Source: Plecoglossus altivelis
Taxonomy: Eukaryota > Chordata > Actinopteri > Osmeriformes > Plecoglossidae
Reading direction: 5' to 3'
DNA length: 64,000 nt
NCBI GenBank assembly: GCA_036571765.1
Contig: BROE01000013.1
Span: 13,697,999-13,761,998, forward strand
The notes beneath the pieces are model-generated. The model saw only the letters and a list, made by a program, of their open reading frames with translations, was not told the origin of the DNA and did not search any database. The position numbers were made by a program, and so were the translations under genes. Below are positions 33,795 to 45,545 of the stretch, one piece after another (within the stretch, counting starts at the first letter, position 1; the number at the start of each line of letters is the position of its first letter).

Positions 33795-34290
33795 CATATG
33801 TGGAGGAGAGGTTGAGATGTGGAAGGGTGGGGGCAGAGGAGGGAAAGGGGGGAGGAGGGCAGAGGAGGGCAGAGGAGGGAAGGGGGAGAGGAAGAGTAGA
33901 GAAGAGTAGAATACAGAAAAGGAGAGGAAAGGAGAGCATTGGGGAGATAAGAAGAGGAGAGGAAAGTAGAGGAGGTAGAGAGTAGAGGGGAGGAGAGGAG
34001 AGGAGACGACAGGAGAGGGGAGGAGAGGAGAGGGGAGGAGAGGGGAGCAGGAGAGGGGAGCAGGAGAGGGGAGGAGAGGAAAGGAGAGGAGAGTGGAGGG
34101 AAGAAGAGGAGAGGAGAGGAAAGGACAGGAGAGGGGAGGGAAGAAGAGGAGAGGAGAGGAGAGGAAAGGAGAGGAGAGGAGGTAGAGGGGAGGAGAGGAG
34201 AGGGGAGGAGAGGAGAGGGGAGGAGGAAGAGAGGAGAGGGGAGGAGAGGAGAGGAAAGGAGAGAAGGAGAGGAGAGGGGAGGAGTGGAAG
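33795..34290 (+). repeat. GAGGA/GGGGA polypurine array, ~500 bp
   Basis: Almost pure A/G on the + strand with AGGAGAGGAGAGGGG units. The complement gives a Ser/Pro/Leu-rich 270-codon frame that is an artefact. This is the second-largest triplex-prone tract after 2018-2620. Confidence 0.94.
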
Positions 34291-34377
34291 GCACTTCAGA
34301 TTTATGTGGGGGGTAATGATGTGTTTTTCCAACCACGCACTTTTGAGCACACAGTCCATAATCCACCCATACTCTTT

Positions 34378-34475
34378 CTCACACACACACATACACACAT
34401 TCACAAATACACACATTCTGGCAAGTAGACACACACGCACACGCTCCAAAGACCCAGAAACACGCACACGCGCAC
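34378..34475. repeat. Imperfect CA repeat
   Basis: CA units with AT and GC breaks. Confidence 0.88.
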
Positions 34476-35160
34476 ACACCCCAACACGCCACCCATACCC
34501 CCCGCACACACCACTTTTCTGCACAAACACAGACTCCCTTCTTCTCTCAGCGTGAAGTCTTTGTTCTAACACCAGTCTGCTCGCTGACCCCCAGCGTGTA
34601 TGTTTGACCCCTGACCTCCCTACTTCCCCTCTCAGAGGGGTCCAGCCCCCAGCATTGCCTGCTCACACACCTGCCCACCAACTCGACTCCCAGTAAGAAC
34701 AATGATCCAGGCTTTGAAGGCGTGGGTTTAGCAGCCCGTGGAGTGCTCTGGTCAGGCTGGAAGTGGCCATGCGTACAGAAGGGGACAGGCTAAAGGAATA
34801 TCACTTCCTAAATCCCCAAAGCCACAAAGAGGGATCGTCAGAGAGGCTGCTAGTCATCCTGTGAGTCCCTGGGCTTAGCTGCTGATCCTCTCTCTGGGAG
34901 GCTCCACTTCAGAGGGCAGCTCTTCAGAGACGCCCGCCCGCAGAGGAACATGTAAACCCCCCTGATGTTAAACCCTCCGACGGCGGACAGGCTGACTGGG
35001 CCTCATCACGGTGATGGCCGCTGCTGGTCAGTGCTCGGCGCCCATGTCAGCACGCTGCATTTCCACGCCTGCCAATCAGGGTAATGCTGAGGGAGAGGAG
35101 AGGAAGTGAGATACAGGGCTGTGGCGAGGCGAGGTGTGGAAACAACGCTCTAACATGCTA
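34476..35160. promoter_or_regulatory. Unique GC-balanced island
   Basis: Single-copy, CpG-containing block with its densest part at 34840-35060 (CCGACGGCGGACAGGC). No open frame is convincing. A conserved element or decayed exon is possible. Confidence 0.3.
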
Positions 35161-35370
35161 ACACACACACACACACATGCTGGCCTCGATCGTAGCGCTC
35201 TGCACGTGGGGGGTTGGAACATGCACATGGCCAAAGATGTCAGGGGGACATTAAAATCTATAAATATGTGCGTACATGTGTATATGAGTGTGTCTGTTCG
35301 TATGTGTGTATGTATGTATGCATGTATGCATGTGTTGTGAGTGCATGAGTATTTGTGTATGTGTGTGTGG
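35161..35370. repeat. CA and GT/AT microsatellite patches
   Basis: CA at 35161-35177 and an imperfect GTAT/GT repeat at 35262-35370. Confidence 0.85.
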
Positions 35371-35511
35371 AGGGGGGTATCATTAATACAGACAGACAGG
35401 AAGCAGAGATTGCAGAGTACAATAGTGTCATCTCTGCTAGTGTCTGCTCCATGCCAGAAGCCGGCTAATCACTGGCTTGTAAAGGAGAGACCCACGCCTG
35501 GGGGAGCACGT

Positions 35512-35512
<1 letters not shown>

Positions 35513-35566
<54 letters not shown>
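35513..35566. repeat. (CA)n microsatellite, ~26 units
   Basis: A pure CA run. Confidence 0.97.
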
Positions 35567-35567
<1 letters not shown>

Positions 35568-35740
35568 TCTCTGTCTCCAGCGCTCAATCCCCTTCCCAAT
35601 ACTCGCTCACTCACACAAACACATACACACAGGTTGTGAGTGGGGAGTTAGGTCACAAAACTGGATATGTATGGAGTCAAACTGTCCAGTACCATATCAC
35701 TCCTCTCCCAACCTGGACAAATTGAACTTGTAGAGCTCTC

Positions 35741-35925
35741 TCTCGTCTCTCTCTCTCGGCTCCTATATTATATATATATATATATATAATATATAAATAT
35801 ATAATTATATATATAATATATATATATATATCTTTCTTCCTCTTTCTCTCTCTCTCTCTCTCTCTCTCCGCTCTCTCTCACACACACACACACTCTCTCC
35901 TTTTCCCAGCTGTCTTACTGTGCTA
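35741..35925. repeat. CT/TA/CT/CA compound repeat, left flank of gap
   Basis: CT, then a TA-rich palindromic part, then CT, then CA, ending in TTTTCCCAGCTGTCTTACTG at 35901-35920 just before the gap. The final 110 or so bases match the sequence to the right of the gap. Confidence 0.95.
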
Positions 35926-36500
35926 NNNNNNNNNNNNNNNNNNNNNNNNNNNNNNNNNNNNNNNNNNNNNNNNNNNNNNNNNNNNNNNNNNNNNNNNNNN
36001 NNNNNNNNNNNNNNNNNNNNNNNNNNNNNNNNNNNNNNNNNNNNNNNNNNNNNNNNNNNNNNNNNNNNNNNNNNNNNNNNNNNNNNNNNNNNNNNNNNNN
36101 NNNNNNNNNNNNNNNNNNNNNNNNNNNNNNNNNNNNNNNNNNNNNNNNNNNNNNNNNNNNNNNNNNNNNNNNNNNNNNNNNNNNNNNNNNNNNNNNNNNN
36201 NNNNNNNNNNNNNNNNNNNNNNNNNNNNNNNNNNNNNNNNNNNNNNNNNNNNNNNNNNNNNNNNNNNNNNNNNNNNNNNNNNNNNNNNNNNNNNNNNNNN
36301 NNNNNNNNNNNNNNNNNNNNNNNNNNNNNNNNNNNNNNNNNNNNNNNNNNNNNNNNNNNNNNNNNNNNNNNNNNNNNNNNNNNNNNNNNNNNNNNNNNNN
36401 NNNNNNNNNNNNNNNNNNNNNNNNNNNNNNNNNNNNNNNNNNNNNNNNNNNNNNNNNNNNNNNNNNNNNNNNNNNNNNNNNNNNNNNNNNNNNNNNNNNN
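35926..36500. other. Assembly gap, 575 N
   Basis: An unsequenced scaffold gap inside a CT/TA/CA compound repeat. The two sides end in the same unique sequence, so the gap may be false (see findings). The open frames that appear to span it consist of undefined residues. Confidence 1.
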
Positions 36501-36560
<60 letters not shown>

Positions 36561-36563
36561 TTC

Positions 36564-36623
<60 letters not shown>

Positions 36624-36630
36624 TCTCTCT
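36501..36630. repeat. CT/TA/CT/CA compound repeat, right flank of gap
   Basis: Same order of simple repeats as the left flank, ending in the same TTTTCCCAGCTGTCTTACTG (36631-36650). Confidence 0.95.
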
Positions 36631-37021
36631 TTTCCCAGCTGTCTTACTGTGCTACCAATCAGCTAATTCTCTTCCTCTACATTTAGTGGTGGGGCTACGA
36701 GAAAAGTAAAAGATGATGGGGGACTAAAAGAAGAGAGAGATGTAGCTAGCAGAGGGCTGAAGTGGCTGCCCTCTAGCAGTGATGAGACAGACCACAGCCA
36801 GTCCTGTGTCAGCTCCATCCTCCACACTGTGAGCTGCCAGTCGATTAGCCCTTTACCATGCTAGCATATTAGCCTGCTACCTCCTGGTGCCCCTCTCCTT
36901 CTCTCTCACTCTCTCTGTCTTTTTCTCCACTGTCCTTTTGCCTTGTTTCTCTTTCTTTTAAATGTACGATCCTTTATAGTCCCTCTCTACCTCAGGGCCA
37001 GAGACTTCATCTCCCTTCCAT
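36631..37021. other. Unique stretch
   Basis: Single-copy, with a CT-rich patch at 36895-36960. No gene is seen. Confidence 0.3.
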
Positions 37022-37045
37022 CTGTGTGTGTGTGTGTGTTTGTCT

Positions 37046-37076
<31 letters not shown>

Positions 37077-37126
37077 GTGGTCTGTGTGCGTGTGCGTGCA
37101 TGTGTGTGTGCGTGTGTGTGTGTGTA
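37022..37126. repeat. GT microsatellite
   Basis: GT units with TC, GG and GC breaks. Confidence 0.95.
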
Positions 37127-37991
37127 ACAAGCAGGGAGGGCCGATCAGGGGAGGCCATATCAGCCAGGCATCAGCTGTAATTAATAAAGCAGACCTACGC
37201 TAATTAAAACAGCGTGATTAATGCAGAGACCAGGGTGTGAGGTACTTCATGATGCCTTCCAACTGCCTCCACAGTCTCACAGCAACACTGTTACTGCTGC
37301 ACCTGGACAAGTCTGCTCGAGATAACCCAACATAAAGTATTCATACAGCTGGACTGTCATCCTACTACATTATCACTATAGTATTACTGCATTACCTCTA
37401 ATGTGTTAGTATTCATCAATCATCATTACAAAACGTCCATGGTGGTATTACTATAGTGCAATATAGTATATTGTAATACTGCTACATTCTGCTACATTAC
37501 TATTATAATACCTCTAACATGCTACTACATTACTCCAAAACTGCTAGAGTCAACCCTACAACAGTACCACCGCTGCATTGCTACAAAAATTATAGAGATA
37601 TTGTGGTACTATTACGACACCACAACAACAACAACAACATAACTTACTACAATACCTACCACAACAACACCACTAGAATTATAGTTATACAGCATTACTA
37701 CTATTTACAATTATACTAATAATATAGCACTACACGGATACTGATACAATGAAAGTTCTACAACAACTTTTCCAACAATGTGGTACTTTTATGTCATATT
37801 TTAGTTGTATAACTTTTCAACAATATAAGAACATAATGATCCATTGTAGCGTAGTACAATGTAGTGTAGATAGTGTAGTATTGTCTGCGTTCCTTTTCAC
37901 TGTAGTATGCCATTCCAGAGCCTTGCACTGTGATTTAGTTATGCTGTGAAGTATAGTGGGACCAAAAAGGCCTTCCTAATGACTTGACCAT
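37127..37991. promoter_or_regulatory. Unique AT-rich island, candidate element at 37140-37235
   Basis: The left end holds three TAATTA/TTAATTA cores in about 60 bases (GCTGTAATTAATAAAGC, GCTAATTAAAACAGCG, GATTAATGC). The rest (37320-37970) is very AT-rich with many TACTAC/TATTAC triplets and CAACAA repeats. No gene is seen. Confidence 0.4.
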
Positions 37992-38083
37992 GTGTGTGTG
38001 TGCATGTGTGTGTGCATGTGTGGGTGTGTGTGTGAGTGTACATGTGTGCGTGTGTGTGCGTGTGTGTGCGTGTGCGTGTGCGT

Positions 38084-38148
<65 letters not shown>

Positions 38149-38245
38149 TGCGTGTGAGTGTATGTGTTTGTGTGTGTGCGTGTGCGTTTGCATGTGTGTG
38201 CATGTGTGTGTGTGTGTGTGTGTGTGTGCGTGCGTGTGTGTGAGG
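37992..38245. repeat. GT microsatellite, ~250 bp, GC-interrupted
   Basis: The longest dinucleotide tract in the window. It includes a GTGCGT block at 38045-38096 that is strongly Z-DNA-prone. Confidence 0.97.
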
Positions 38246-38310
38246 CCAGAGTTGACGTCAGGGCAGACTGATAGAGCTGAGCTGAGCTCAGGGAAGGAGG
38301 TGATCTCATC

Positions 38311-39072
38311 ACTCTGCACAGCCCTGGGAGAACATTACTAAGGATAGAACCACAGACTCTCCACAGCCCTGGGAGAACATTACTAAGGATAGAACCACAG
38401 ACTCTCCATAGCCCTGGGAGAACATTACTGAGGATAGAACCACAGACTCTCCATAGCCCTGGGAGAACATTACTAAGGATAGAACCACAGACTCTCCACA
38501 GCCCTGGGAGAACATTACTAAGGATAGAACCACAGACTCTCCACAGCCCTGAGAGAACATTACTGAGGATATAACCACAGACTCTCCACAGCCCTAGGAG
38601 AACATTACTAAGTATAGAACCACAGACTCTCCACAGCCCTGGGAGAACATAACTGAGGATAGAACCTCAGACTCTCCACAGCCGTGGGAGAACATTACTG
38701 AGGATAGAACTACAGACTCTCCACAGCCCTGGGAGAACATTACTGAGGATAGAACCACAGACACTCCACAGCCCTAGGACAACATTACTGAGGATAAAAC
38801 CACAGACTCTCCGTAGCCCTAGAAGAACATTATTGAGGATAGAACCACAGACTTTTCACAGCCCTGGGAGAACATTACTGAGGATAGAACCATAGGGACT
38901 CCACAGCCCTGGGAGAACATTACTGAGGATAGAACCACAGAGTCTCTACAACTCTGGGAGAACATTTCTGTGAATACAACCATAGTGATTCCATAGCATT
39001 GGGAGAACATTACTGAGTTAAACAGACTTAGTCTGTCACATAAAAGATTGGAGTTACTTTGAAATATGGGAG
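38311..39072. repeat. Minisatellite, 45-bp unit, ~17 copies
   Basis: Each 45-bp unit contains CCACAGCCCTGGGAGAACAT, TACTRAGGATAGAACC and ACAGACTCT. Copies are nearly identical on the left (38311-38560) and increasingly divergent to the right, where the last units (38940-39072) are barely recognisable. The period keeps a 15-residue minus-strand repeat open (GESVVLSLVMFSQGC), which is not a gene. Confidence 0.97.
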
Positions 39073-39308
39073 AACATTGCATGTAGATATTGTATATATT
39101 GTTTTCTCCTCTGTTTGAGAGGGAGTGTATTTGTGTGTTTGTGTGTTTGTGGGTTTGTACGAGTCAGAGGTGGCTTGGATTAGGGGAAAAAAGTTAACCA
39201 GTTTCCCTCTCTTCAAGAGAAAAAACAGTAAGCCAGGGTGTTTGTCTGTTTCTCATTGGAGTAAACATTTGTTCCAGTTGTAGATTCTACAGAGGTGGAA
39301 CATGAATC
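39073..39308. other. Unique stretch
   Basis: Single-copy apart from a TTTGTGTG patch. Nothing further is seen. Confidence 0.3.
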
Positions 39309-39524
39309 ACACACACACACACACAAACACACAAGCACTCACACACACTCACACATAAGCACACATAAACACACACTCTCACACACACTCCAGTGGTGGA
39401 ACATGAATCAGACGCAGAGCGGAAACCACACTGACAGCTGCTGCTCATTACTGCAACTATTACTGATATAGGAGGCTGCTGGGGAAAAGACTTCCCTCTA
39501 CAGCAAATGGCCCTGTTTACTATG

Positions 39525-39557
<33 letters not shown>

Positions 39558-39558
39558 C
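39309..39558. repeat. Two CA microsatellites with duplicated flank
   Basis: CA at 39309-39392 and 39524-39557. The words GTGGAACATGAATCA occur on both sides of the first CA tract (39294 and 39395), so a short flank was duplicated around it. Confidence 0.9.
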
Positions 39559-40295
39559 TGCAAGCATGTACAAACAAACACACACTGCCTAGAACAGGAA
39601 TTCAGACACAATCACAAATAGACATCCTCTGTACACATACACAACGAAAGAGCCACAGCCACACATTCACAGGACCTCCTGTCTGCATGCCACATCACCA
39701 ACATGTGACTTTAACATTACGCTACACAAAACACTATTCATCCAACAAAAAAACTACCTCCTTAAACTGTAACTCATTAAACATGAGCTGAATATGTTTT
39801 TGTCCTTGAATCACAGGGACACATTTGAAAACCCTTTTAGTATGAAAAGAAGAGGGAAATCATCTTAATAGATCGATAGTATAGGTCAAACCCCTCATTT
39901 ACACGCACATGTACAAACACACACACACACATACACACAGGCAAAAAAACACAAAAACAGATTTAATCTATGGTTTGGCAAGTGTAATTCTAATTTAGCT
40001 TTTAATGTAGCTTGGTCTACATCATAACACAACAACAATTGTTTTTGAATGTATACAATAACGTAGTAAAAAAAAATTTTAAACTATAACTTAAGAAAAT
40101 GTACTCACTCAAGTTCAATGACATGCTGTATGACAAACTGTAATTGAATTACTGTGACATGCAAGTAACTTACTATGATATTATGATGACATGTAACTTT
40201 TGGACATGTTTACCAATCATACAACATTCACTACTAATATTGTCAGAGAGCAAAACAACCCACATGTCTGTAATAGCCTCTTCTGTCATCCTAAA
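39559..40295. promoter_or_regulatory. Unique AT-rich island
   Basis: Single-copy with a CA patch at 39918-39940. The AT-rich part 39960-40260 (TTCTAATTTAGCTTTTAATG) may be a conserved element. No gene is seen. Confidence 0.3.
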
Positions 40296-40622
<327 letters not shown>

Positions 40623-40900
40623 CGGTAGCTGTACAGCCAAGCCTATGTGTCTCTTGAGGTCAGGGAAGGTCATCTAATAGGTGTGTCGACTACATGTCTG
40701 CACCGCCTATATCATCTGCTAGAAGGTATTGCTTATCTCCTGAGCATTGCTGAGGGAGGTCTACTACTGCTGAAACAAACAAAACCAGTAACCACACAGT
40801 GACACAAGTTCACCTGGTCCAAAGGGTTAATGAATTCATTTCTTCCCGTTCCCTCCTAAAAACATAAATCAAACGCAGCAACAATCCGTGTGTGCACACG
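40623..40900. other. Unique stretch
   Basis: Single-copy. Nothing further is seen. Confidence 0.3.
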
Positions 40901-40937
40901 CAGACACACACGCACACACACACACACACACACACCT
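40901..40937. repeat. CA microsatellite
   Basis: CA run with GC breaks at its left. Confidence 0.93.
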
Positions 40938-41270
40938 CAGCATTGTGACCAACTCAACCCTCTTTGACCTCTGCCAATTTTTATCTCATTTTGGTTTAAC
41001 TTTGTAGATCAGACTTTAATTTTGAAACAGGTCTGTAGGACAGTGATGAATAGGCTACATCACAGAGGGCTTAAATTACCCCTCTCCCCAGTGGCTGCTG
41101 ACCGGGAGGGGGGCGGCGGGGGAGAGGGGTGGAGGGGGGGCACAGTGACCTAGTAACAGACAGAGAAAGAGGACTGGTCAGCACTTGCCCTCTCAACCCT
41201 GCTTGCTTGCACACCCAACGAGACAGGAGGAGGATGCTTGGAGGATGGGATGGGGTGATGAGAGAGATGA

Positions 41271-41273
<3 letters not shown>
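40938..41273. other. Unique stretch, GC-rich near 41100
   Basis: Single-copy with a GGGCGGCGGGGG patch. No gene is seen. Confidence 0.3.

Positions 41274-41360
<87 letters not shown>
41274..41360 (+). repeat. (GA)n microsatellite, ~42 units
   Basis: A GA run with one GGTGG interruption. It is the last large simple repeat before the promoter-proximal repeat-poor zone. Confidence 0.97.
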
Positions 41361-41365
<5 letters not shown>

Positions 41366-42030
41366 GAGGTAGGGTGAGGAAGAAGGAGAGGGAGGACTTT
41401 CTCAGTTGTTGGTGTCAAGGTGCTGTCTTGTTGATGTGAGTTATTTGGGATAACTTTGATATACTTTGAGGAGGACAAAACTCTGGCCTCATTTAAATGA
41501 GTTTCTGTGTTAACTGCTCATTTTTAACCATCCATCTAGCTCTGTATCAGGGACATGTGTCCTGTGGTCACCTATATATCAAACAAAGGTAGAAATGGAC
41601 TATGGTGGTCAACATATTTCACACAAGGGCAGAGTTTAAGAACTGAATTGGAAAAACTACATTTCTATACAATGGTTCCACAAAGATTTTATAGATGACA
41701 CGGTTTCTATAGAAAATAACTTCCTTGACAAAACGCCCCCTCTCTCTTTCTCTCCCTCTCCGTTCAGGCTACCATGTCCATCCTTTCCTCTCGCACCAGT
41801 GCTCGAGCTCTTTATACACACTACTAGGCGCAAGTGTGCCGTGAAGCTGAATGGATAACGCCAGCGAGCGCTTTACACACCGACTTTATCACCGCAAAAT
41901 CCCTGATGGAGTTGAGATGCGCAGAGATAAATCACTGCGGCACTTAAACTAATCTCGACTAGTTCATACATCAATTATTTCATGTCACTTTACACAGTCG
42001 TTTTATTTCCTTTGTTGGTTAAGGAAATAT
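41361..42030. promoter_or_regulatory. Start of repeat-poor upstream zone
   Basis: Unique DNA. CpG becomes frequent from 41800 (for example GCGAGCGCTTTACACACCG). The AT-rich block 41920-42000 has TAATCTCGACTAG and TCAATTATTTC cores. No coding frame. Confidence 0.35.
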
Positions 42031-42470
42031 ACAAGAATCTTGTATTGTGTTCGGTTTCGCATGCCATCTCCGACACCCACTGGAGCGCAGAGTGCGTTTG
42101 GCCATTCCGCGTGGAGCAGGCTGGTCCCGTAGCGCAAATATGACCCACCCGACCCTGGCGCGGCACAGCTGACTCTGCCGTCACAGCGGGAGTCTATTGT
42201 AGATATTCCCCGGGGAACCTCAGGTCACAGTAGCAGCAATTATTAACCTTTATGCGTAAAAAGATGTTATCTCACAAACCGTTTTATAGAATGGTCCCGT
42301 GACATGAATGCGCTCCTGGAGAGGTTATGCATGTACTGGTCTTCTCGCGCAGTTTGCGCGCCCAGGCGGTGGCTCTTTACTCTGATTAGGCTCCCTGCCC
42401 ATGAGTCGTGGTCTACCCTTTGCAAAATAATAAGCCAGGTCTCGAGAATGTTGAATTTGGGAGTCAGGTA
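42031..42470. promoter_or_regulatory. CpG-rich block, distal regulatory element
   Basis: Around two dozen CpG in about 400 bases, against very few in the surrounding desert. TCGCGCAG and GCGCGCCC words lie at 42345-42364. It is 4.6 kb upstream of the teashirt exon and could be an alternative promoter or a hypomethylated enhancer. A 67-codon frame (42304-42507) has no recognised product. Confidence 0.4.
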
Positions 42471-45089
42471 TTTATGCCGTAAAACTACTGAAGATATTAA
42501 ATCATGATTAAGAGCATGCGATACGGTATTCTAGAGCTATTTAGTTTACATGTGCATGCCACGCATCAGCTAGTCTCGGAATTGTAATGAAAACCCTTAA
42601 GATGACAAAAGACAATCTGCGTTTAACAGCAACATTGTTTGGAGTTACTTTCAGCAACACAGGAACAATACGCACGATTTTGTATGACTGGATTTAAATA
42701 AATCATTATGATCAATGAGACATCCGATTTTTTTTTAATGACTGCACGTCTGAACTTTTCTCGTGAAATCTAAATACTGATTGCTAACGGTAAGCTACTG
42801 GTACACGTATTATGCCAATCAGTTATCAGACAATCAAATTACTCCAAAGTTTGTATGTGTTTTGTTTCGTTTTTTAGTTTTTAGTTTTTACGACCAAAAG
42901 GACTGCAGTCTCTTGGCTGTATTTACGATTCAATATATAATGCCTGAGAAAAACACGATTATCTCGTCCATGCTATGTTTTAAGCAAACCTTTCAGAAAA
43001 TAATAAGGAAGCCGAGTTTAATAAAAGAAGTTCACAGAATTTAATTGGGATCCAAAACAGATCCAAAACAGATGCGAAACCGAAAAGTTGCAGAACATTT
43101 CCCCAACGATAAACAGCTTTACCAGAAAATCACAAATCTGAAATACAATTATATATAATTTAGCAGATTGTATAAAATGCCAATGAACTTTACGAATGTT
43201 GCCTATCTCTGCCCATGAAGAAAATACATCTAATTACGGGCTAAATCCAGTCAGTTGTACTAACACAACTTTTTCACCGGTTTAAAGTTTCATAAAGGAT
43301 ATAATTGCCTTTTTTTTTAAGTTTAAGAAAACTCAGGGTCTTCCAAGTCATATATTTCATGAAATCAAATATTTTCGAGGGCAAACGAAATTGACTATAA
43401 GTAAATTTACCATAAAGGCCACCTGCGTAAAACACTCGGCTCATCTGTTTTGAGTTGTTTGTGACATAAAAGTTCACCAAATTTGCGTAACTGAACAACA
43501 CCTCCAGTGTGTATGCGTGTAAGTGCATGTGTGTTTGTGTCTGCGTGCGTGTGCGTGCGTAACTTTTGACCAGTAATCTCTGCAGTCATTTTAATAGTTT
43601 TGAAATGCATACAAATTGGTCCAAATTAGGCTTTAGAAGGATTTTACAGATTTGCTCCAGTGGCTTTTAAGATGTCATATGACATATTATGATAAAATTC
43701 CACGAGGGGTAAACTCTATCTCTCTCTCACTAAATATATATTTCCATGTCGATACTTTTTTCGTTATCTATCTCACACATCTAGGCTACGTAAGAACGTG
43801 CCCTATGTGCGGATCACTATGTATATTTGTATTTCATTTTTACGAAAACTGTTAACGCTTGAAGAGTACTGCGGATCACTCAAAAGTTGAGGTTAACTTT
43901 GACACAGTTGGAAAGCTTCGTACGCATACATAGCCTAAATTGACCGAAGAGAAATACGTAGGCTACCGTTTTAAAATAGACTCACTGACATTTGTTTTAT
44001 AACGAATTAATTGTCGATTTTGAAGTAAAATTGTATGTCTTTTCACACATTTAAACTTGTTGCCAGTGCAGAGCGAAGCAGAGCCCAGCGTCCAATTCAT
44101 TGTCAAATGTTTGCCCGCACCTATGTGAAATTGAATTCAACAGTAAATCCAACAGGTCCAGCAAACGACAAGACACACATAGAGTGATGCCACAGACTAT
44201 GGACTAATAAAGTTCAAAGACATTAAACTCATTTAAACGGTAGCCCACAGCGTTTCACACACGCTCTCTCTCAAGAACACTGCACACACAGTAACACACA
44301 CACACTGCCAATTCCCTAATATCCCAAACTAGGCCCCCTCGGATGGTTATTGCATCTATGGCTGCACTGGGGCTGTAACAGGGAGTTTCGCCTGTAAGCT
44401 TCATCTCATGGTGACAGTGATAGTTGCTACAGCACACCGTGTCTGTCCATATCACTTAACAGCATACACCATTTACAAAAATGATTTGTGTCACAAAACT
44501 ATAAAGAGATAAAGCCTTGCACGATGCTTTCTTTATAATGTTTACAGCTCTGAAAAGTGCACAAATGATGCCGCGTAAACGTCATTGTTATCATATATTA
44601 TTGTAGACATGTGTGAATATAAAGGAACAAGCTGGCTTCCGATTTTATATTTAAAAAATACATACATTAGATTCAATACATTTACTTTATCTTTAGACTA
44701 TACATCGCATCTTTTCAATACGCTTTCCAGTCTCACAGGAGTCAGTCATTAGGGTCTCTTCGTTTTCTGGATATGAGGCTACTTTTACGTGTTTCTATCG
44801 ATACTTTGAGCATATTTTTAGAATAGTAAATTTATTCCACGCAAATAAATGACTGATATTATGCTCGTGTACAGTCCATTGGAATGTATAAGTTACAGTT
44901 CAAATTGGATAAAGCTGTGAAGTCAAACCCGCAGCAACAGTGAGTGGTTTATTGACACAATATGTTTATATGTGTCTCTCACTCGTCCACAGTACGATGG
45001 GAGTGTAAGAAGTTGCATCAAAACTAGCCTTCCTTGAAGCAGTTGTGATGATAGACCTTATTATAGTAGGAAAATGCCAAACAATGACG
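42471..45089. promoter_or_regulatory. Repeat-poor AT-rich upstream zone
   Basis: About 2.6 kb of unique AT-rich sequence broken only by a GT patch (43511-43560). It holds many homeodomain-type motifs but no convincing coding frame. Absence of simple repeats next to a developmental promoter, in a genome otherwise full of them, suggests purifying constraint. Individual element boundaries cannot be set without an alignment. Confidence 0.35.
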
Positions 45090-45545
45090 CGCTTTAAGTC
45101 CCAGTAATTGTCGCCAAGGCATGTTGTCGGGTGTGTATGCTCTCCTCTGCGGTTTCTCTGTCTGGACTGAAGAGGGTATTGTCGTTGCAAACGTGCAGCG
45201 CGTGTGACACTGATGGATGCGCCAATGGTAAGACGGACAGATGCTTGGGCGGATCTAACGGTATGCAGTGTTGTAGCGGCACACACAGCGAGATTAAGCT
45301 AAAACATCCCGAATCGGTGAAAGACTGCGCTCTTTCTTATCGTTCAAACAAACTGGCGAACGAAGAGGAGATTCCGTTCCCAACGAGCTACTCTTACACT
45401 CTTACGCGGGGTTTTCCCTTTTTGCGGTCGAAGAGACCATTTCTGACCATTCAAAACGGCGCAAGAGGAAATCGCAACACGACAATGACACGGATCCCGG
45501 CACATCTGGCAGAAGAAAAAACCCGTTAACAACTTACCGTTATCT
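45090..45545. promoter_or_regulatory. CpG-island-like block
   Basis: More than 30 CpG in about 450 bases. It includes a + frame (ATG at 45137 to 45529) whose first 50 residues are Cys-rich, and a donor-like signal on the minus strand (AACG|GTAAGT with the last exon base near 45538). A promoter-associated or divergent non-coding transcript is the most economical reading. Confidence 0.45.
45137..45529 (+). other. 131-codon Cys-rich open frame in CpG block
   Basis: It starts MLSSAVSLSGLKRVLSLQTC, followed by Cys residues spaced as CSACDTDGC, RC and QCC. The N-terminus could pass for a weak signal sequence. There is no known domain and the second half is basic and low in structure. CpG-rich DNA is stop-poor, so chance is likely. 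Confidence 0.12.

Noticed and set aside
33760..34572. 270-codon minus-strand Ser/Pro/Leu frame
   Set aside because: It is the complement of the GAGGA polypurine array.
35805..36666. Three 232-272-codon frames across the gap
   Set aside because: They consist mainly of undefined residues from the 575 N.
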